This document shows, one piece after another, positions 1 to 11,894 of a stretch of DNA of 64,000 nt. The first letter of the stretch is position 1. Each line of letters starts with the position of its first letter. The notes under the pieces were generated by a model. That model did no database searches. It was not told the DNA's origin and was given only the letters and a program-made list of their open reading frames with translations. Origin of the DNA: Leptobrachium leishanense (Eukaryota; Chordata; Amphibia; Anura; Megophryidae); NCBI GenBank assembly GCA_009667805.1, contig CM019063.1:59070881-59134880 (forward strand), given 5' to 3'. The position numbers and the translations under genes are program-made.

Positions 1-112
1 AAGCATTCACATGACATAAAATAAAAGTATCGGTACTCGGTATCGGTGAGTACTTGAAAAAAGTATCGGTACTTGTACTCGGTCTTAAAAAAGTGGTATC
101 GGTGCATTCCTA
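1..112. mobile_element. hAT-like element terminus (partial)
   Basis: Read on the minus strand this segment begins AGGAATGCACCGATACCAC and continues as alternating GTACTCGGTA/TATCGGTACT palindromic blocks. This terminal and subterminal layout is known from hAT-type elements of fish and amphibians. The other end lies outside the window, so no target duplication can be checked. Confidence 0.5.
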
Positions 113-1104
113 GTTATTAGGCATTTGTCCATCTCTAAAGCCGCTGCACTTCTGCAAGGAGAACGGGGTACTTTGATCCCCTGGATTTCTATTCTATACA
201 CCCCAAAAAGTAATGGTACATGTTATTGTACAGGCCAGAGTCTGGCCTTTCTAATGATACCAAACATGACCACGTAAATTGCCATGCAAAAAAAACAAAA
301 AAAAAAACAAATGTACATCTTTTAAAAATTTTGTTTTGTTTATTTTATGTGCGTGTTTGCATAATTAAAGTGGGCCTATCTGGATAAAGTCCAGGGCCGA
401 TTTTTCCAACCCTGGTTATGCTGTATCACACCAGAGCAGAGTGGACACTGTGAGTTGTGTCGGTCTGCATTGGGATCAGCTTAAAAACCTGGAACAAAGA
501 AGCACTGCAATATAAAATGTTGCAACACAAACCTCCATGAACACACCGGAATGTTGTAAAATCATGACATGCATTTATTCATGACCTACAATCTCAAACC
601 CATACTCTCTCGGAAATGCTGCTCATCTTTCAGGGCTCGAAGTGTATGAAAGGAGATTGTTGTCACATATCATATTGTAAAATAAATATTTTGATTTGCA
701 CATCGGATACATAGTTACTATCAAAGCGATGTGTACATTTTGTGTTCTCGGCGGCGTATGTCATGATGAAAACCATAGCTCTGACAGGTCATATCAATCA
801 CTCTACATCCATTATTCAGGATGCAAACCATACCAGTTACGCTCAGGCATACACCATATACTGAATGCCAGCTCATCTGGTTTGTATGCTGACATGAAGA
901 AATAGCATGAGATTGGTACATAAATATTACAGATGTTCCATGCCAGGAAACCTATCTTTGGACATGAAATGCAATAACATGTTTTTCTAGGGCTATGCAA
1001 TAAATTTTTTGCTCAGACTTAAGTTTTTTCATTCTTTTCTCTATTTTCCATTTGTAATAAACATAAATATAACTTTTAAAACAGAGACACTACAGGACAA
1101 TACA
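113..1104. other. No gene seen; repeat-derived fragments
   Basis: About 1 kb of AT-rich DNA without a credible reading frame. Positions 215-290 (GGCCTTTCTAATGATACCAA and flank) match, in inverse orientation, the subterminal part of the TTAA MITE near 56190-56240, so at least this part is a decayed DNA-transposon piece. Nothing else is recognised. Confidence 0.4.
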
Positions 1105-1141
1105 CCGACTGAGGAAGGCTACCACAGCCGAAACGCGTCTC
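1105..1141 (+). ncRNA. Hammerhead-ribozyme-like motif (Penelope-type tail)
   Basis: CTGAGGA at 1109-1115 is followed by a GGCT/AGCC stem and GAAAC at 1130-1134. This resembles the hammerhead core CUGANGA, stem II, GAAA that Penelope-like elements carry in their terminal repeats. One extra A lies between CTGAGGA and the stem. Activity is not shown; it could be a relic. Confidence 0.45.
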
Positions 1142-1667
1142 AGTATTTTCATGTCCCTTTTTATGGAATAAATGTATATTTTTTACCTTTAACCCTTCAT
1201 TGGCTGTGTTTTGCTAATTCCAACCTGATACCTCATGGGAACAACACCACTCGATCTACCAAGGAGGAAAAGAGGTCCAGGGCACCTACCTAAGAGTGCC
1301 TAAGGCTATACTGACTGAGCCTGAGTTTGAAAGGCTCCTTAATTGGTAAGTGCACTGTGTAATTACCTCTGTTTGGTTACCCTGCAGTATTACGCTATGC
1401 GAGCATTGTCTCCCATCTGTTCTTAACTCGTCTAGGACCTGCTACTTGGTAAAGAAGCGAAGTGCCAGTCTCTACATGGCCATAGGCGATTAAACCTAGA
1501 GCCGGGAACCCTTTAGGCTCATTTAAATGTGAGTGGTATATACCTCTACCAGTAATAATCTTTGCCCAATTTGTCATAAGATCTCCTGCACCAAAGATTT
1601 CCCCGTGTGCTTCTCCCTTCTCTTTTATGAAATCGAGGACGTGACGAACTTTCCACCGGAATAAGAA
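1142..1667. other. No gene seen
   Basis: Unassigned sequence between the hammerhead-like motif and the next transposon. It contains AATAAA-like stretches near 1163 but no reading frame with recognisable protein features. Confidence 0.4.
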
Positions 1668-2183
1668 GGGGTTATTCGAAGAGAGCCGATCCTGGCCCCG
1701 AGATGCCATCGAACAGGGAATTTCCCCGTACAGTGACAGTTCGGGGCCACTCGGCTATTTAGAGAGCAGGCAGTTCGCCAAATTTTGGCGAACTGCCAGC
1801 AAGTATGGTGCCTGGTCGATGGCAGTAAAATCCCCCATAGAGAAGCAATGGTTAATCTATTCAGAGACACCGACCAGAAGTGCCCTGCTGTTCGGTGGTT
1901 TAATCACCATGTTTATTCAGGCAAACTCCATAGGTTTCAATGTTAGAAATATTCCCGTTTTAATATAATATCTATTAAACCGTTTATTATTTTAATCTGC
2001 AGTAAAACGTCTTTTTATTTATTTTCGTCTTAGGATCTTTTAGCCATTTTTCTGGATTTTTTCGGGAAAATGTTTTTATGTTTTTTTTAACCCCTTAGAG
2101 ACCGCGGACGTACCATGTACGTCACGACCGCGGGTCTCTTTCAGACCCGCTGATGTACATGGTACATCCTGCGGTCTTTTGAG

Positions 2184-2690
2184 TGCTGGAAGCGATCAGA
2201 TCGCTTCCAGCAGCTCAAACGCCATTGCAGGCTGCCTGGGAGTCCAGGCATCCATGCAATGGCGGTTAGACGTGCCGGGGCACCTTGTGATCGCTCCCGG
2301 GAGCGATCAACATCCGGTTTCACCGGAAAGGTGCCCCGCACTTCTAGAGAGCGCTGGAAGCGATCGGATCGCTTCCAGCAGCTCCAGGGCCATTGCACGG
2401 TGCCTGGGAGTCCAGGCATCCGTGCAATGGCAGACAGAAGTGCCGGGGCCCCTTGTGATCGCTCCCCGAGAGCGATCAACATCCGGTTTGACCGGAAAGG
2501 TGCCCCGCACTTCTACCAGAGCGCTGGAAGCGATCGGTATCGCTTCCAGCTGCTCTGAGTATATTGCAGGGATGCCTCGACATCGAGGCATCCTTGCAAA
2601 TGTTTACCTGCCGCCGGTCCGCTCAGTGATCGCTCCCCCGAGCAATCACTTCCGGTAGCGGCAGGAAGTACTGAGTGCCACGAGGTATCG
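2184..2690 (+). repeat. Three tandem 170-bp palindrome-rich subterminal units
   Basis: Units begin at 2184, 2353 and 2523. Each starts with a palindrome of the form GCTGGAAGCGATC...GATCGCTTCCAGC and holds further hairpins (GCCTGG...CCAGGC, a GATCGCTCCC...GGGAGCGATC palindrome, CCGGTTTnACCGG). Ordered hairpins next to a piggyBac end could be transposase-binding sites; that function is inferred. Much more GC-rich than the flanks. Confidence 0.8.
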
Positions 2691-3304
2691 TGGCACTCAG
2701 TACAAAAAAGATCACATGAGTGATCAGGTGCTCTGCTGGGTGCCTCGAGGGATCAAGGCACCAGCAGACTAAAAAAAAGTGTAAAAAAAAGTGTAAAAAA
2801 AGAAAGAAATGAATAAAAATGAATAAAATAAAATATATGTGACAGCCAAGATGGCGCTGCCCTTCTAAGGGCAGGGTCATCTTGGGGCTGTGTGGGATGT
2901 TCCTAGCCTGCCTCATCAGAGAGGCAGGCTAGCAACATCCAATCAGAAGTTATAAAAAATCTAAATAAAATTTCTAATTTGTCAGGTCAGGTCAATATTT
3001 TGTAAATATTGGCTCTGACCTCTGTGATTCTCCCTCCCTCTCCTCACTTGTGTTTTGGTGAGCGAGAGAGAGAGATCAGATTTGACAGGTTAGAGATTTT
3101 AAGTAGATTTAGTGAGATTAGAAAAATTGAGGCAGATTTAGAGAGATTTTAGGGAGATTTAGAAGAATTGAGGCAGGTTTAGAGTGATTTAGAGAGATTT
3201 AGGTGTTTATTTGTATTTTCTTGTGAAACCCAACGGTTCTTATAAGAACCAATAATCCGCTTATATATATAATAATTATAAAATTTTATAATCTATTATA
3301 TATA

Positions 3305-5018
3305 ATGTCTGAGAGGGTGTACAGTGCCAAGGAGGCATATGCCATCCTGGTGTCAGAATCTGAGGCATCTGCGTCGGACTCAGACCCAGATTTTGACCCC
3401 GCTAACTGCTGAGAGACCTCACTAAATACATCATCTACGCTGGCTGATGTATCTCCTAGTGATGTTTCTGATGCAAATCCTGGGCCACCACCTGCCAGCA
3501 GGAGATGCACAGCTACAGCTGAGGAGTGGGTAGTGCCTCATCGCCAGAGGCCAGATATCCCTCCTTTCACGGCAAATCCTGGCATCAATATTGATGTTGC
3601 AGGATTTACCGCCACACAGTTTTTGCAGGTGTTTATGGGGATGATTTGTTGGGCCACATCGTGGCCCAATCAAATCTGTATGCCCATCAGCATTGTGCTG
3701 CGAAGCCAGACTCCTACTTGGCAAGGCAGCAATGGACCCCGCTAGATGTGCCAGAATTTCTGAAATTCTGGGCACTTACTATGCTGATGGGCATCATAAA
3801 GAAGCCCTCAATTCGCTCCTACTGGAGCAGTAGCCCCATCTGCTCTACCCCCCATTTACCCCAATCAATGTCACGTAGAAGGTATGAAAACATTTTGCGT
3901 TTCATGCACTTCAGTGACAACAGCCTGTGCCCTCCTAGAGAGCATCCCCAGTTTGACAGGCTGTATAAAATCCGCCCCTTGATTACCCACTTCGCCGCCA
4001 GGTTTGCAGAGGCTTATACACCTGGAAGGAATATCTGCGTGGATGAATCCCTAATGAAATACAAGGGAAGGCTGGGATTCAAGCAGTATATTCCTTCCAA
4101 ACGCTCCAGGTATGGAGTGAAGGTGTATAAGCTCTGTGTCAGCGAGAGTGGGTATACTCAGGCCTTCCGGGTGTACGAGGGAAAGGATAGTAGCCTTGAC
4201 CCTCCAGGTTGCCCAGAACACATGGGAACCAGTGGCAAGATTGTGTGGGACCTACTTTTTCCCCTGATGAACAAAGGGTACCACTTGTATGTTGATAATT
4301 TTTATACGAGTGTCCCTTTGTTCAAGCTGCTGTATTGTTTTGATACAGCTGCATGCGGTACTGTTCGCAAGAACCGCGTAGGTTTCCCAGCACAGCTTGT
4401 CCGCACCCGGTTAAAAAGGGGGGAGACCTCAGCTCTGCGCCAAAAGGAGCTGTTGGCGGTCAAGTACAGAGACAAGAAGGATGTATACCTTCTATCCACC
4501 ATCCACACTGAGAGGTGGAGGTCTCTGTACATGGCAGAGCTGAGCGCATCAGGAAGCCAGTGTGCATCAAAGCCTATAACCGGCATATGGGTGGGGTTGA
4601 TCTGGCAGATCAGCTGCTCCAGCCCTACCAGATTATGCGGAAGTCAAGCGCCTGGTACAAAAAGGTTGCAATTTACCTGATGCAAATTGCAACCCACAAT
4701 GCCTTTTTGCTCTGCAAAAAGGCAAACCCCGGATTGACGCTGTCCTTTTTACAGTTTCAGCTCCAGGTCATTTCGGGGTTTTTGTACCAGGATGCACCTG
4801 CTCCCCGGGCGGTGATGGGGGACAGAGTTGGGGCTACACATTTTATTTATAAAATCCCCCCTACTGAGGGCAAACAGAAACCCCAAAAAAGATGCAGGGT
4901 GTGTTTCAGGAGGGGGCAGAGGAGAGACACAATCTTTTACTGCCCAGAATGCCCTGGAAAACCCGGTCTGTGTCTTGGGGACTGTTTCAAGGTATATCAC
5001 ACTTTGCATGATCTGTGA
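3305..5018 (+). pseudogene. piggyBac transposase (PGBD4-like), broken
   Basis: The reading frame starts at ATG 3305 with an acidic N-terminus, typical of piggyBac transposases, meets an in-frame TGA at 3410-3412, shifts frame near 3640 and again near 4510, and ends at TGA 5016-5018. The total of about 570 codons is the normal family length. The DDD catalytic core is recognisable from the motifs VDESLMKYKGR, YVDNFYTS and NRHMGGVDLADQ. The C-terminus has the cysteine-rich zinc domain (CRVCF...CPEC...CLGDCF...H). The protein would cut and paste DNA at TTAA. With one nonsense and two frameshift lesions this copy is not functional, although the ends could still be mobilised by an intact relative. 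Confidence 0.9.
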
Positions 5019-5159
5019 TTTTTTTTTCCTTTCTATTTTTTCTTACACTCTAGTTAGTTAGTTCAGTTTAGTTTTTTTTTTTCTTTTACTGCACCAGACT
5101 TTTACATTTTATTCCTACATTTTTATGTTCTACAATTGGTGCTGTATTTTGCCAAAATA

Positions 5160-6390
5160 TTTGCACACCTATGCATGGGGGGCATGGGTGTACTCAGGAG
5201 ACCTTGCAGAAAACAACCTGGAGAGTTTTCATGCAGTAACAAACAACAGTGTTTCCTAAATCACAGTCCAAATCTAATGTGGGCGTAAAAATCAGAAAAT
5301 TGAAAAATTACCGCCACGCACCTTCTCAAATGTTTTGGGCTAAAACCGTTGCATACATGGCATCAAAGCACTCCATATGCAATACCTTGGGGTGTCAACA
5401 TAACAAATATAAACAATTTTCTGGCAATAATTCAAACTGGGGTATGCGGTAGACCCAAAACCAAAGCTAGGCCTAGCTGAAGAAATAATCTAAATTTCAA
5501 CTCCAATGACAAAGTCATAAAAATTGTATTTGAACCTTCCCAAAATCCTGGCAAACCTATGCATGGGGGGCATGGGTGTACTCAGGAGACCTTGCAGAAA
5601 ACAACCTGGAGAGTTTTCATGCAGTAACCGACAACGGTGTCTCCTAAATCACAGTCCAAAACTGATGTGGGTGTGAAAATGAAAAATGACCACTAAACAG
5701 TATCCAATTTGTTTGGAGCAAACGGTTGCATCCATGGCATAAAAACACTCCATTTACAATACTTTGGGGTGTTAGCTTACCAAATATATGCACGTTCATA
5801 AAATTGGGGTACGTAAAAAGGCCCCTAAAAAGAAGATAAGCAAAGAAGATACTGTATGTCAAATTAGAAAATTGACAAGCACATGTCAAAAGATTGGCGT
5901 AGCACCCCAAAAACAACAGAACAAATCTATATATGGGTGGTATCAATTTACTCAGAAGATGTTGCTGAACATATTTTGGGGTGTTTGTTGGCAGTAACCC
6001 ATAACTGGATTTGACAATTCATGCCTAAAGTACAATGTGTGTGAAAATATAACACAAAAAGTGACTACCTGAAAGTTTGACATAGAGCTAGTGCATGGAA
6101 AGTGTTAAAATACAACTCTTTGAAGTACCCTAGGGTGTGCCCTTTCTAAAAATATATGGTTTAATGGGGGTAAATTACTTTGGCCTGCTTCAAAAATGTC
6201 CCAAATAGGACATGGGTGCATGATGACGAAATGTGAAAATTCCAAGTTGGAAAACTGAAATGCGCACCCCCCAAATAAGGCCTATTAGCCCCCAAATGAC
6301 CCGACATACCTATACATGGGTGGTATCAATTTACTTAGAAGATGTTGCTGAACATTTTTTGGGGTGGTTTTTGGCAGTAAACCTTAAAGT
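5160..6390 (+). repeat. Four diverged ~385-bp tandem units downstream of piggyBac transposase
   Basis: CATGGGTGTACTCAGGAGAC recurs near 5185 and 5572. Related units carrying GGGTGGTATCAATTTACT recur near 5935 and 6318, giving a period near 385 bp. Between them are short runs such as CCTTGGGGTGT. No protein is supported here; this is the 3' non-coding part of the piggyBac element. Confidence 0.65.
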
Positions 6391-7638
6391 TCACAGTACA
6401 TGTATTCTTAAATTGCGTTAAAAAAAAATCACCAAAACTTTTTTTTTCTCAAAATTTGGCATAGATTTGTGGTAAAATGGTTTGCATGGAAAGAGTCAAA
6501 ATACCCCAAGTTTAATACCTCGATTTGTGTACTTTAAAAAAATATGTATATGTGGAGGGTTATTCAGGAATTAGTGACAGATATCAGTGTTACAATGTCA
6601 CTATCACTAGTTTTGAAAATAAACTCTTTGGAAATGGCAAAGTGCTACTTGCACTTATTGTTGCATAAAATAAGGAAAAAAGCGAGGAATATGTAAACAT
6701 TGGGTATTGCTAAACTCAGAACTAAATTTAGAAACTACTAAGGAATTAAATTTTTTTGACGGTTGTTGATAGATAAGAAATTTTGGGGGTCAAGGTTCGA
6801 AAAAGTGGTGTTTTTTCAATTTTTTTGTCATATTTCACAATGTTTTTTATAGTAAATTATATGAAATGATGAAAAAAATTGTATTTTTATAAAGTCCATT
6901 TAATGACGAGAAAAACAGTGTAAAATATGTGTGGGTTGCATAAACGAGTAAGAGGAAAATTTGTCCTAAACACTAACAGCGCAGAAACGTAAAAACAGCA
7001 GCTGTCACTAAAGGACGGATTTGTGTAAAACCGCCCGGTCACTAAGGGGTTAAATCGTTTTTCTTTTTTCTGTAACAGACCTTTTTATTATCATAGAATC
7101 TTATGTGTATATTCCAGATATTTTCGTTTAGTCAATTTTTTTGCAAACAGCGTTTCAATTTAGATTCAATCGTATTTTTTTTTTACCCGGCCAGCAGCTT
7201 GTCAGCTTTTTTTGCAGCTGGTTGGTGCTTTGTTTGTCAGCTCATCGGGTGCTTGGGGAGGCTGTCCGGTGTGTTTGTGGCTGCTATCCGGCAGGTTGGC
7301 AGCAGCCGGTGGGTTTGCGGCGGGTTGACGGTGGCATTCGGCAGCCGATTCCTTGCACTTCGGGGACCCTGCGGTGAATGCTGAATTCACCACAGCGTGG
7401 GGAAATTTGATTCCCCGAGGTTCGGGGAACGACAGAACACCGAAATGGTGACATTTCGGTGCTCTGTGGATAAACCTTTAGGTGTACTAAGCATGGGAAA
7501 CGTAATGGTGATGGAGCTGCAAGTCACTCTTCCCCCACCCACAAAACAATGTTGCTAAGAAAAAAAAATCAGCAGTCATTAAGAACTACTGCACCACAGT
7601 GGAGGTGCAATCTCCTCAACATTTTAACCCCTTCACAC

Positions 7639-8003
7639 TAGTGATGGGCCGAACACCCCCGTGTTCGGTTCGCATTCGAACTCGAACACCTGAAAAAGTT
7701 TGACCGGGAACATGAACACAATGCAAGTCAATGGGGCTCGAACGTTCCATGGGGCTCGAACGGCCATAAAAGGTGTATGGGGATCCGGGTATTGCCCTGG
7801 GGGACAGGAAACAATGATTTTTTTTAAATGTTTTTTAACCCTTTCACTGCTGAGTGCTGAGCCATTTCACCGCTGTGCGCTGAGCTCATTTTTACCACTT
7901 TTGCTTATGTTTAAATGCGATTTGAAGCCATGGGAAATGTTTTATAACCAACGAGTGGAAATGTTTGACCAACAACGAGTGGGAAATGTTTGATCAAAAT
8001 TTC
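7639..8003. mobile_element. hAT MITE, left part, truncated
   Basis: It begins TAGTGATGGGCCGAACACCC at 7639, the same end as the complete copies at 28716, 32531, 34311 and 59705. Downstream it shares TTAACCCTTTCACTGCTGAG and the GGGAAATGTTTGACCAACAA units of the 0.68-kb MITEs. No matching right end CATCCCTA follows, so the copy breaks off near 8003. Confidence 0.75.
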
Positions 8004-8521
8004 CACTGACCCGTCAGGGCAGACTGACCCATCTGGTGCCGCCGCCTTGTTGATCCATCGGAGCTGTCATATCAGCTGCACGGCAGCGTGCCTCCCACAC
8101 TCGTAATATGAGTATGGGCAGGCCCCCTTCCGTGCGAACTGTGAGAGTCACGTTCGGAGGGTCACCTGACCCACCCACGTGATGCGTCACAGCTCATAGC
8201 GTTCTCCATGCTGAAAAGGAGGCGAGAGCACAGAAGACAGCAGAGCCAGACAAAAAATATCACGGTGGCCCCCCTCAGGAGCCAAAGGGGGGACCTTGCT
8301 GTGTGTTTTCATATTAAGCCCTTTAGGCCAGTATGTGTTTCTCTGCATTATGCAGAACCCTGGACACAATATACAAATATACCCAGACAATATGAGACAG
8401 TATACAGCCACAAGAGGAATAGCCCTGCACTGGGGTAAGGTGCTATGGATGGCCTTCTGTCTATACAGAGTACAGGGTGGGAAAAATACAAAATGAAATG
8501 ACACACGATGAACAATCAGGG
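8004..8521. other. No gene seen
   Basis: Unassigned sequence, partly GC-rich (8030-8190). The short open frames in it have no recognisable domain. It is the left flank of the Penelope-type insertion that follows. Confidence 0.4.
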
Positions 8522-8536
8522 GTTAAACAGACATGA

Positions 8537-9388
8537 TAAAAAGCGGAAAAACCATACGGCGCATCTAGTGCAATTAATAGGTTAATATATCAATGGATGT
8601 ATAAAATCCATAAAAAACAGTGTAAAATACATAAAACGTAAAAGCAGAAGGCGTAAAAGTGTTATTAAAACGTCAATAAAAGTGCATAGAGTAAGGTCCA
8701 GGTCCAAAGTCAAATGTGCAAAAAGTGCTCAAATGTAAAATACAAAAATACTCAAAAAATGATGATGAAGAATGGTGTGCTGATCTTCTTTTAAGTGCTG
8801 GTGTTAAATCCTTTTATCCGTCGATATTCCTCAAAGAAAGCACATCGCAGGAAAAGGTGATAGTGCAGACAGTCAGGGTAAAATTACTCAGATTATAATC
8901 AAGATCTAAACCACTCACATTTGTGGGAGCCCACAAGGTCCTGGCTCAAGGAGAAACAGCCTGCAGCCAAATATAGGGTGGCACTTCCCTTCTTTCTGTC
9001 CGTGATGAAGACTAGATAAAATGAAGAGAATCGGGAGACGGCACTCCCATAGCGTAATACTGCGTGTGTGTGGAGATGTAGAAGAAGGAAAAGTAAAAAA
9101 CACACTCACCGAGTCTGGAGCCTCGTAATATCAGGCTCAATGTATGTAGCCCTGGGTCCTCTTAAGGGTGGGAACCCAAACCTCTTTGTCTCAGCGGTGG
9201 TGGATCCAAATTTTCCAGGGAGAAAAAAAGTCGGAGAAAAATAGCGAATGTAAGATAATAAACAATATATTTATTGATAATAACTAAAATCCAGGACAAG
9301 GGTCTACCGAGACGCGTTTCGGCTTGAAAAAGCCTTCCTCAGTCGGTATAAAAGTAAATGTCCATAAAAAAATCAATAATTTTTTTTT
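8537..9388 (-). mobile_element. Penelope-type insertion with 15-bp target duplication
   Basis: The 15-base word GTTAAACAGACATGA is present at 8522-8536 and again at 9389-9403, so the 852 bp between were inserted. The insert carries a hammerhead-like motif on the minus strand near its right end, a feature of Penelope-like terminal repeats. No reverse transcriptase or GIY-YIG reading frame is visible, so this is a truncated or non-autonomous copy. Assignment to Penelope is by the motif and layout only. Confidence 0.65.
9308..9347 (-). ncRNA. Hammerhead-ribozyme-like motif
   Basis: On the minus strand CTGAGGA (9336-9342) is followed by an extra A, an AGGCTT/AAGCC stem and GAAACGCGTC (ending at 9311). 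It is nearly the same as the motif at 1105-1141, so both come from one element family. Confidence 0.5.
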
Positions 9389-9403
9389 GTTAAACAGACA
9401 TGA

Positions 9404-10083
9404 CATGAACAACGGTGCTAACTAGAAAGAGGTCCTTGATGTGGTCTCTATAAACAATAAGTAGCTGTACTAGATACACAGAACACAAGAACACCAGACT
9501 AGACAGGAATATAGTCTGCAACCTGCAGGGGAGGACTTAACTAGAAACTGAGATTATGCTGCAACCAGCACAAACCTCTGGATGCCTTGCGATTAGGTCT
9601 AACACCAGAATAAGAAAACAAACAACAGAGACTGCAGTGTGGTTCAAACATATACCAGAACCTGAAGACCACACATACAAAACACAAAATGGGATTAAGC
9701 AAGAGAATTGTCAATATACCGGGCAGGAGTCTTAAACCAGAAATTCCAATATACGGTACCAGGGGGTTAGAAACAAGAATGGTCAGGATCTGTAGCCAGA
9801 AGTCAAGAATCCAGGAGATCAGAAATACAATATATCACAAGCAGGAACACAGCAAAGAGAACCTTATACTAGATCCCGGAGCTGTAGCACTAAAGGCCAT
9901 ATAAATAGGGCAGTACAGATCATGTGATCACAGGTCTGATCAGACACCGAGACTCCAGGGGCGGGGAGCCAAACAGATTAACCCTATACTCCAAAAGGGC
10001 TGAGAAGAACTCTCATAACCAGTGGTCATGGCTGGAGGGAACGTAACAAAAACGAAGGAAGAGCAGCCGAGCCCGATCTACCG
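9404..10083. other. Unassigned repeat-like DNA, no gene
   Basis: The phrase GCCTTGCGATTAGG at 9588 recurs at 50037 with similar flanking words, so part of this belongs to a dispersed repeat. TATAAATAGGGCAG at 9900 looks like a core promoter (TATA box). An LTR or Pol II-type repeat is possible but not proven. Confidence 0.35.
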
Positions 10084-10215
10084 CCTGGGAGTATTGGTGA
10101 GTATCTACTACGAGGTCCTGTGCCAATCTAATCTAATTTATTTTTTGTAACTTTATGCTGAATAAAACATTTAACAGCACTGCAGAATATGCTGGCACTA
10201 TTTAAATAAAGAATA
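10084..10215 (+). repeat. L2-type LINE/SINE 3' end
   Basis: It ends CAGCACTGCAGAATATGCTG, then a word meaning 'GGCACTATTTAAATAAAG' followed by AATAATAATAA. This is a diverged form of the widespread L2-family tail seen better preserved at 32370-32430. Confidence 0.6.
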
Positions 10216-10319
10216 ATAATAACAGTGTCATTCGTAAGATAATTTAAGAGGGTGTGTTTAGGGGCAGAGTTAAGAGCTGGGTAGGTGGGGCAACTAGTGG
10301 CAAGTAACTCTTAAGGCCT

Positions 10320-10525
10320 GGCTAGTAGCTTGGGACTTGATATTTTAAGCCCTGATCTATGAGATGTACAAGTATTTTGTGAGGTAGGCGCATCCATATC
10401 GTTAGGTGTCTTGCCCAAGGACACTTGCTGGTGGCGTCTTCTGAGTGGGATCGAGTCGGCTTTCCATGATTGTAGATCAGTGACCTGGTGGTTAGGTTGA
10501 ACCTGCTATTCGTAAAACCTGCCAT
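10320..10525 (-). repeat. Core-SINE fragment, inverted relative to 12110-12300
   Basis: It contains GTGTCTTGCCCAAGGACACT, the complement of the conserved core found in tRNA-derived SINEs such as V-SINE/MIR. The whole block is the reverse complement of 12115-12275, about 1.6 kb away. Confidence 0.65.
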
Positions 10526-10544
10526 CGAATTGCACCGACAGTGA

Positions 10545-11273
10545 ATTTCCCCGTACAGTGTAATTTCGTGGCATTTCAGCTATTCAAAATGCTGGCGATT
10601 CGTCAATACGGTGCAATTCAGCAGCAGTGAAATTCCCCATAAAGAAGTAATGATTAATCTATTCAGAGAACACAGAACAGCTGTGAAAAGTTGGTGAAAT
10701 GTCCAGATTTTCAGTAGTTTTGTTTGACAGGTTTATCCCATAGGTTTCAATGTAAAAAAAAATCCACGTTTTTATTAGTTTTTTTATTCAACCATTTATT
10801 CTTTTCATGTGCAGCTCTTTATTTAGTCTCTTCATTAATTAATTTTTTTAGGCATTTTTGGGATTTTTTGGGCAAAATGTTTGATTCCGATTTTTTTTTA
10901 CTTACTCTATAACAGACTTTTTTATTGTGATTCATAAGACCTGATACATTATTTCCAGGCATTTTCATGCATTATTTTTGTTTAAAACGTATTTTAAAAG
11001 TTGCATTTTTTTTTGTCTTACCCCTGTTCGTTGGCTGGTTGGCTTTTTTTCTGGTGGCGTTCGGCGGATCATCGACTGCGTTCGATGGGTTTGCAGATAC
11101 GTTCGCCGGTTTATCAGATTGACTTGCTGTTTTTTTGGTGGTTTATCAGATGCGTTCGGTGCTTTGCGGCTGCATACGGTGGGTTTATCAGTGGCGTTCG
11201 GCAGATCGATTTGATGCACTTCGTGGACCGTACGGCTCTTTTGGTGAAACTTCGGTGCTCTTTGAATAACCCC
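10545..11273. mobile_element. GGGTTATTC-family DNA transposon, copy A
   Basis: Landmarks of the family in order: GAATTTCCCCGTACAGTG, CCCATAGGTTTCAATG, CATGTGCAGCTC, TAACAGACTTTTTTATT and the right end GGTGCTCTTTGAATAACCCC. It belongs to the more diverged subfamily also seen at 60424-61118. The left boundary is approximate. Confidence 0.6.
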
Positions 11274-11890
11274 CACAGTGTTGCAATAATATACTACGAC
11301 AAATAGTAGCCACTTTTATTGATTTATGCTCTGTACAAAATGATTTGTCCCTTCTCTTTTCAAGGTTGAAAGGACAGGCAGTCCTGTAGATTTATGCGCA
11401 AATGTTTTCCTTTTTATTAAATAAATCAATCAGCAATGTAGAGGATGAATTTAATTTCCTGCAATGGTTAGGTTGCCTCACAATCATATTTGTATAAACA
11501 TGTCTTGCTGATGTTCCAGGTTACTTTTTTCCATCGCAAAAATGTCATAACATTTTTTAGAGTACGTATAATACCTTCTAAGAATACGTGAAAGTAGGAA
11601 GCTAGACAGTGAAAAGGTTACAGCTTGTCTATCTGCAGGAAACATAAAGTACAATTTGATCTCGATCAACTCTAGGTATTGGATTTTCGGCTTTTTCAGA
11701 TGTAGTAATGATTTTTGCAAACCAATTGCAGTTTTCTGAACCTCAGGGTCATCGAGTGGATGGTTTGTCAAAAGAACAGAAAGACTTTGATAGTTGTGCA
11801 CTAACATGGTTGTATCAGTAAACTATTTCAGCTGCGTTAAAAAGGTATTTTATTCCGAATTCTAATTTATACATCTATACCGATAACCGG
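11274..11890. other. No gene seen
   Basis: About 600 bp of AT-rich DNA with no recognised repeat or protein motif. A 107-codon minus-strand open frame (11484-11807) has no domain I recognise and is probably chance. Confidence 0.4.
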
Positions 11891-11894
11891 TAGA

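Larger units (their letters stand above)
2091..7049 (+). mobile_element. piggyBac element, complete at both ends
   Basis: It is flanked by TTAA on both sides (2087-2090 and 7050-7053), the piggyBac target duplication. The ends are inverted: CCCCTTAGAGACCGCGG on the left, and CCCCTTAGTGACCGGGCGG reading inward from the right. Inside lie three 170-bp palindromic subterminal units, a broken piggyBac transposase on the plus strand and four diverged 385-bp units downstream. It sits inside a GGGTTATTC-family copy whose two halves continue on either side, which confirms the boundaries. Confidence 0.9.
1668..7476. mobile_element. GGGTTATTC-family DNA transposon, copy B, split by piggyBac
   Basis: The left end at 1668 reads GGGTTATTCGAAGAGAG and the right end near 7476 reads GCTCTGTGGATAAACC, imperfect inverted ends of the same family seen at least eight times in this window. 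Recurrent internal landmarks are present: ATTCCCGTTTTAAT, TCTGCAGTAAA and TTTGCAAACAGCG. The piggyBac element at 2091-7049 interrupts it; without that insertion about 0.85 kb remains, matching other copies. No coding capacity is seen. Confidence 0.7.

Noticed and set aside
2141..2658. Open frames of 94-159 codons on both strands
   Set aside because: They follow the three 170-bp palindromic units; translations are repetitive and strand-symmetric.
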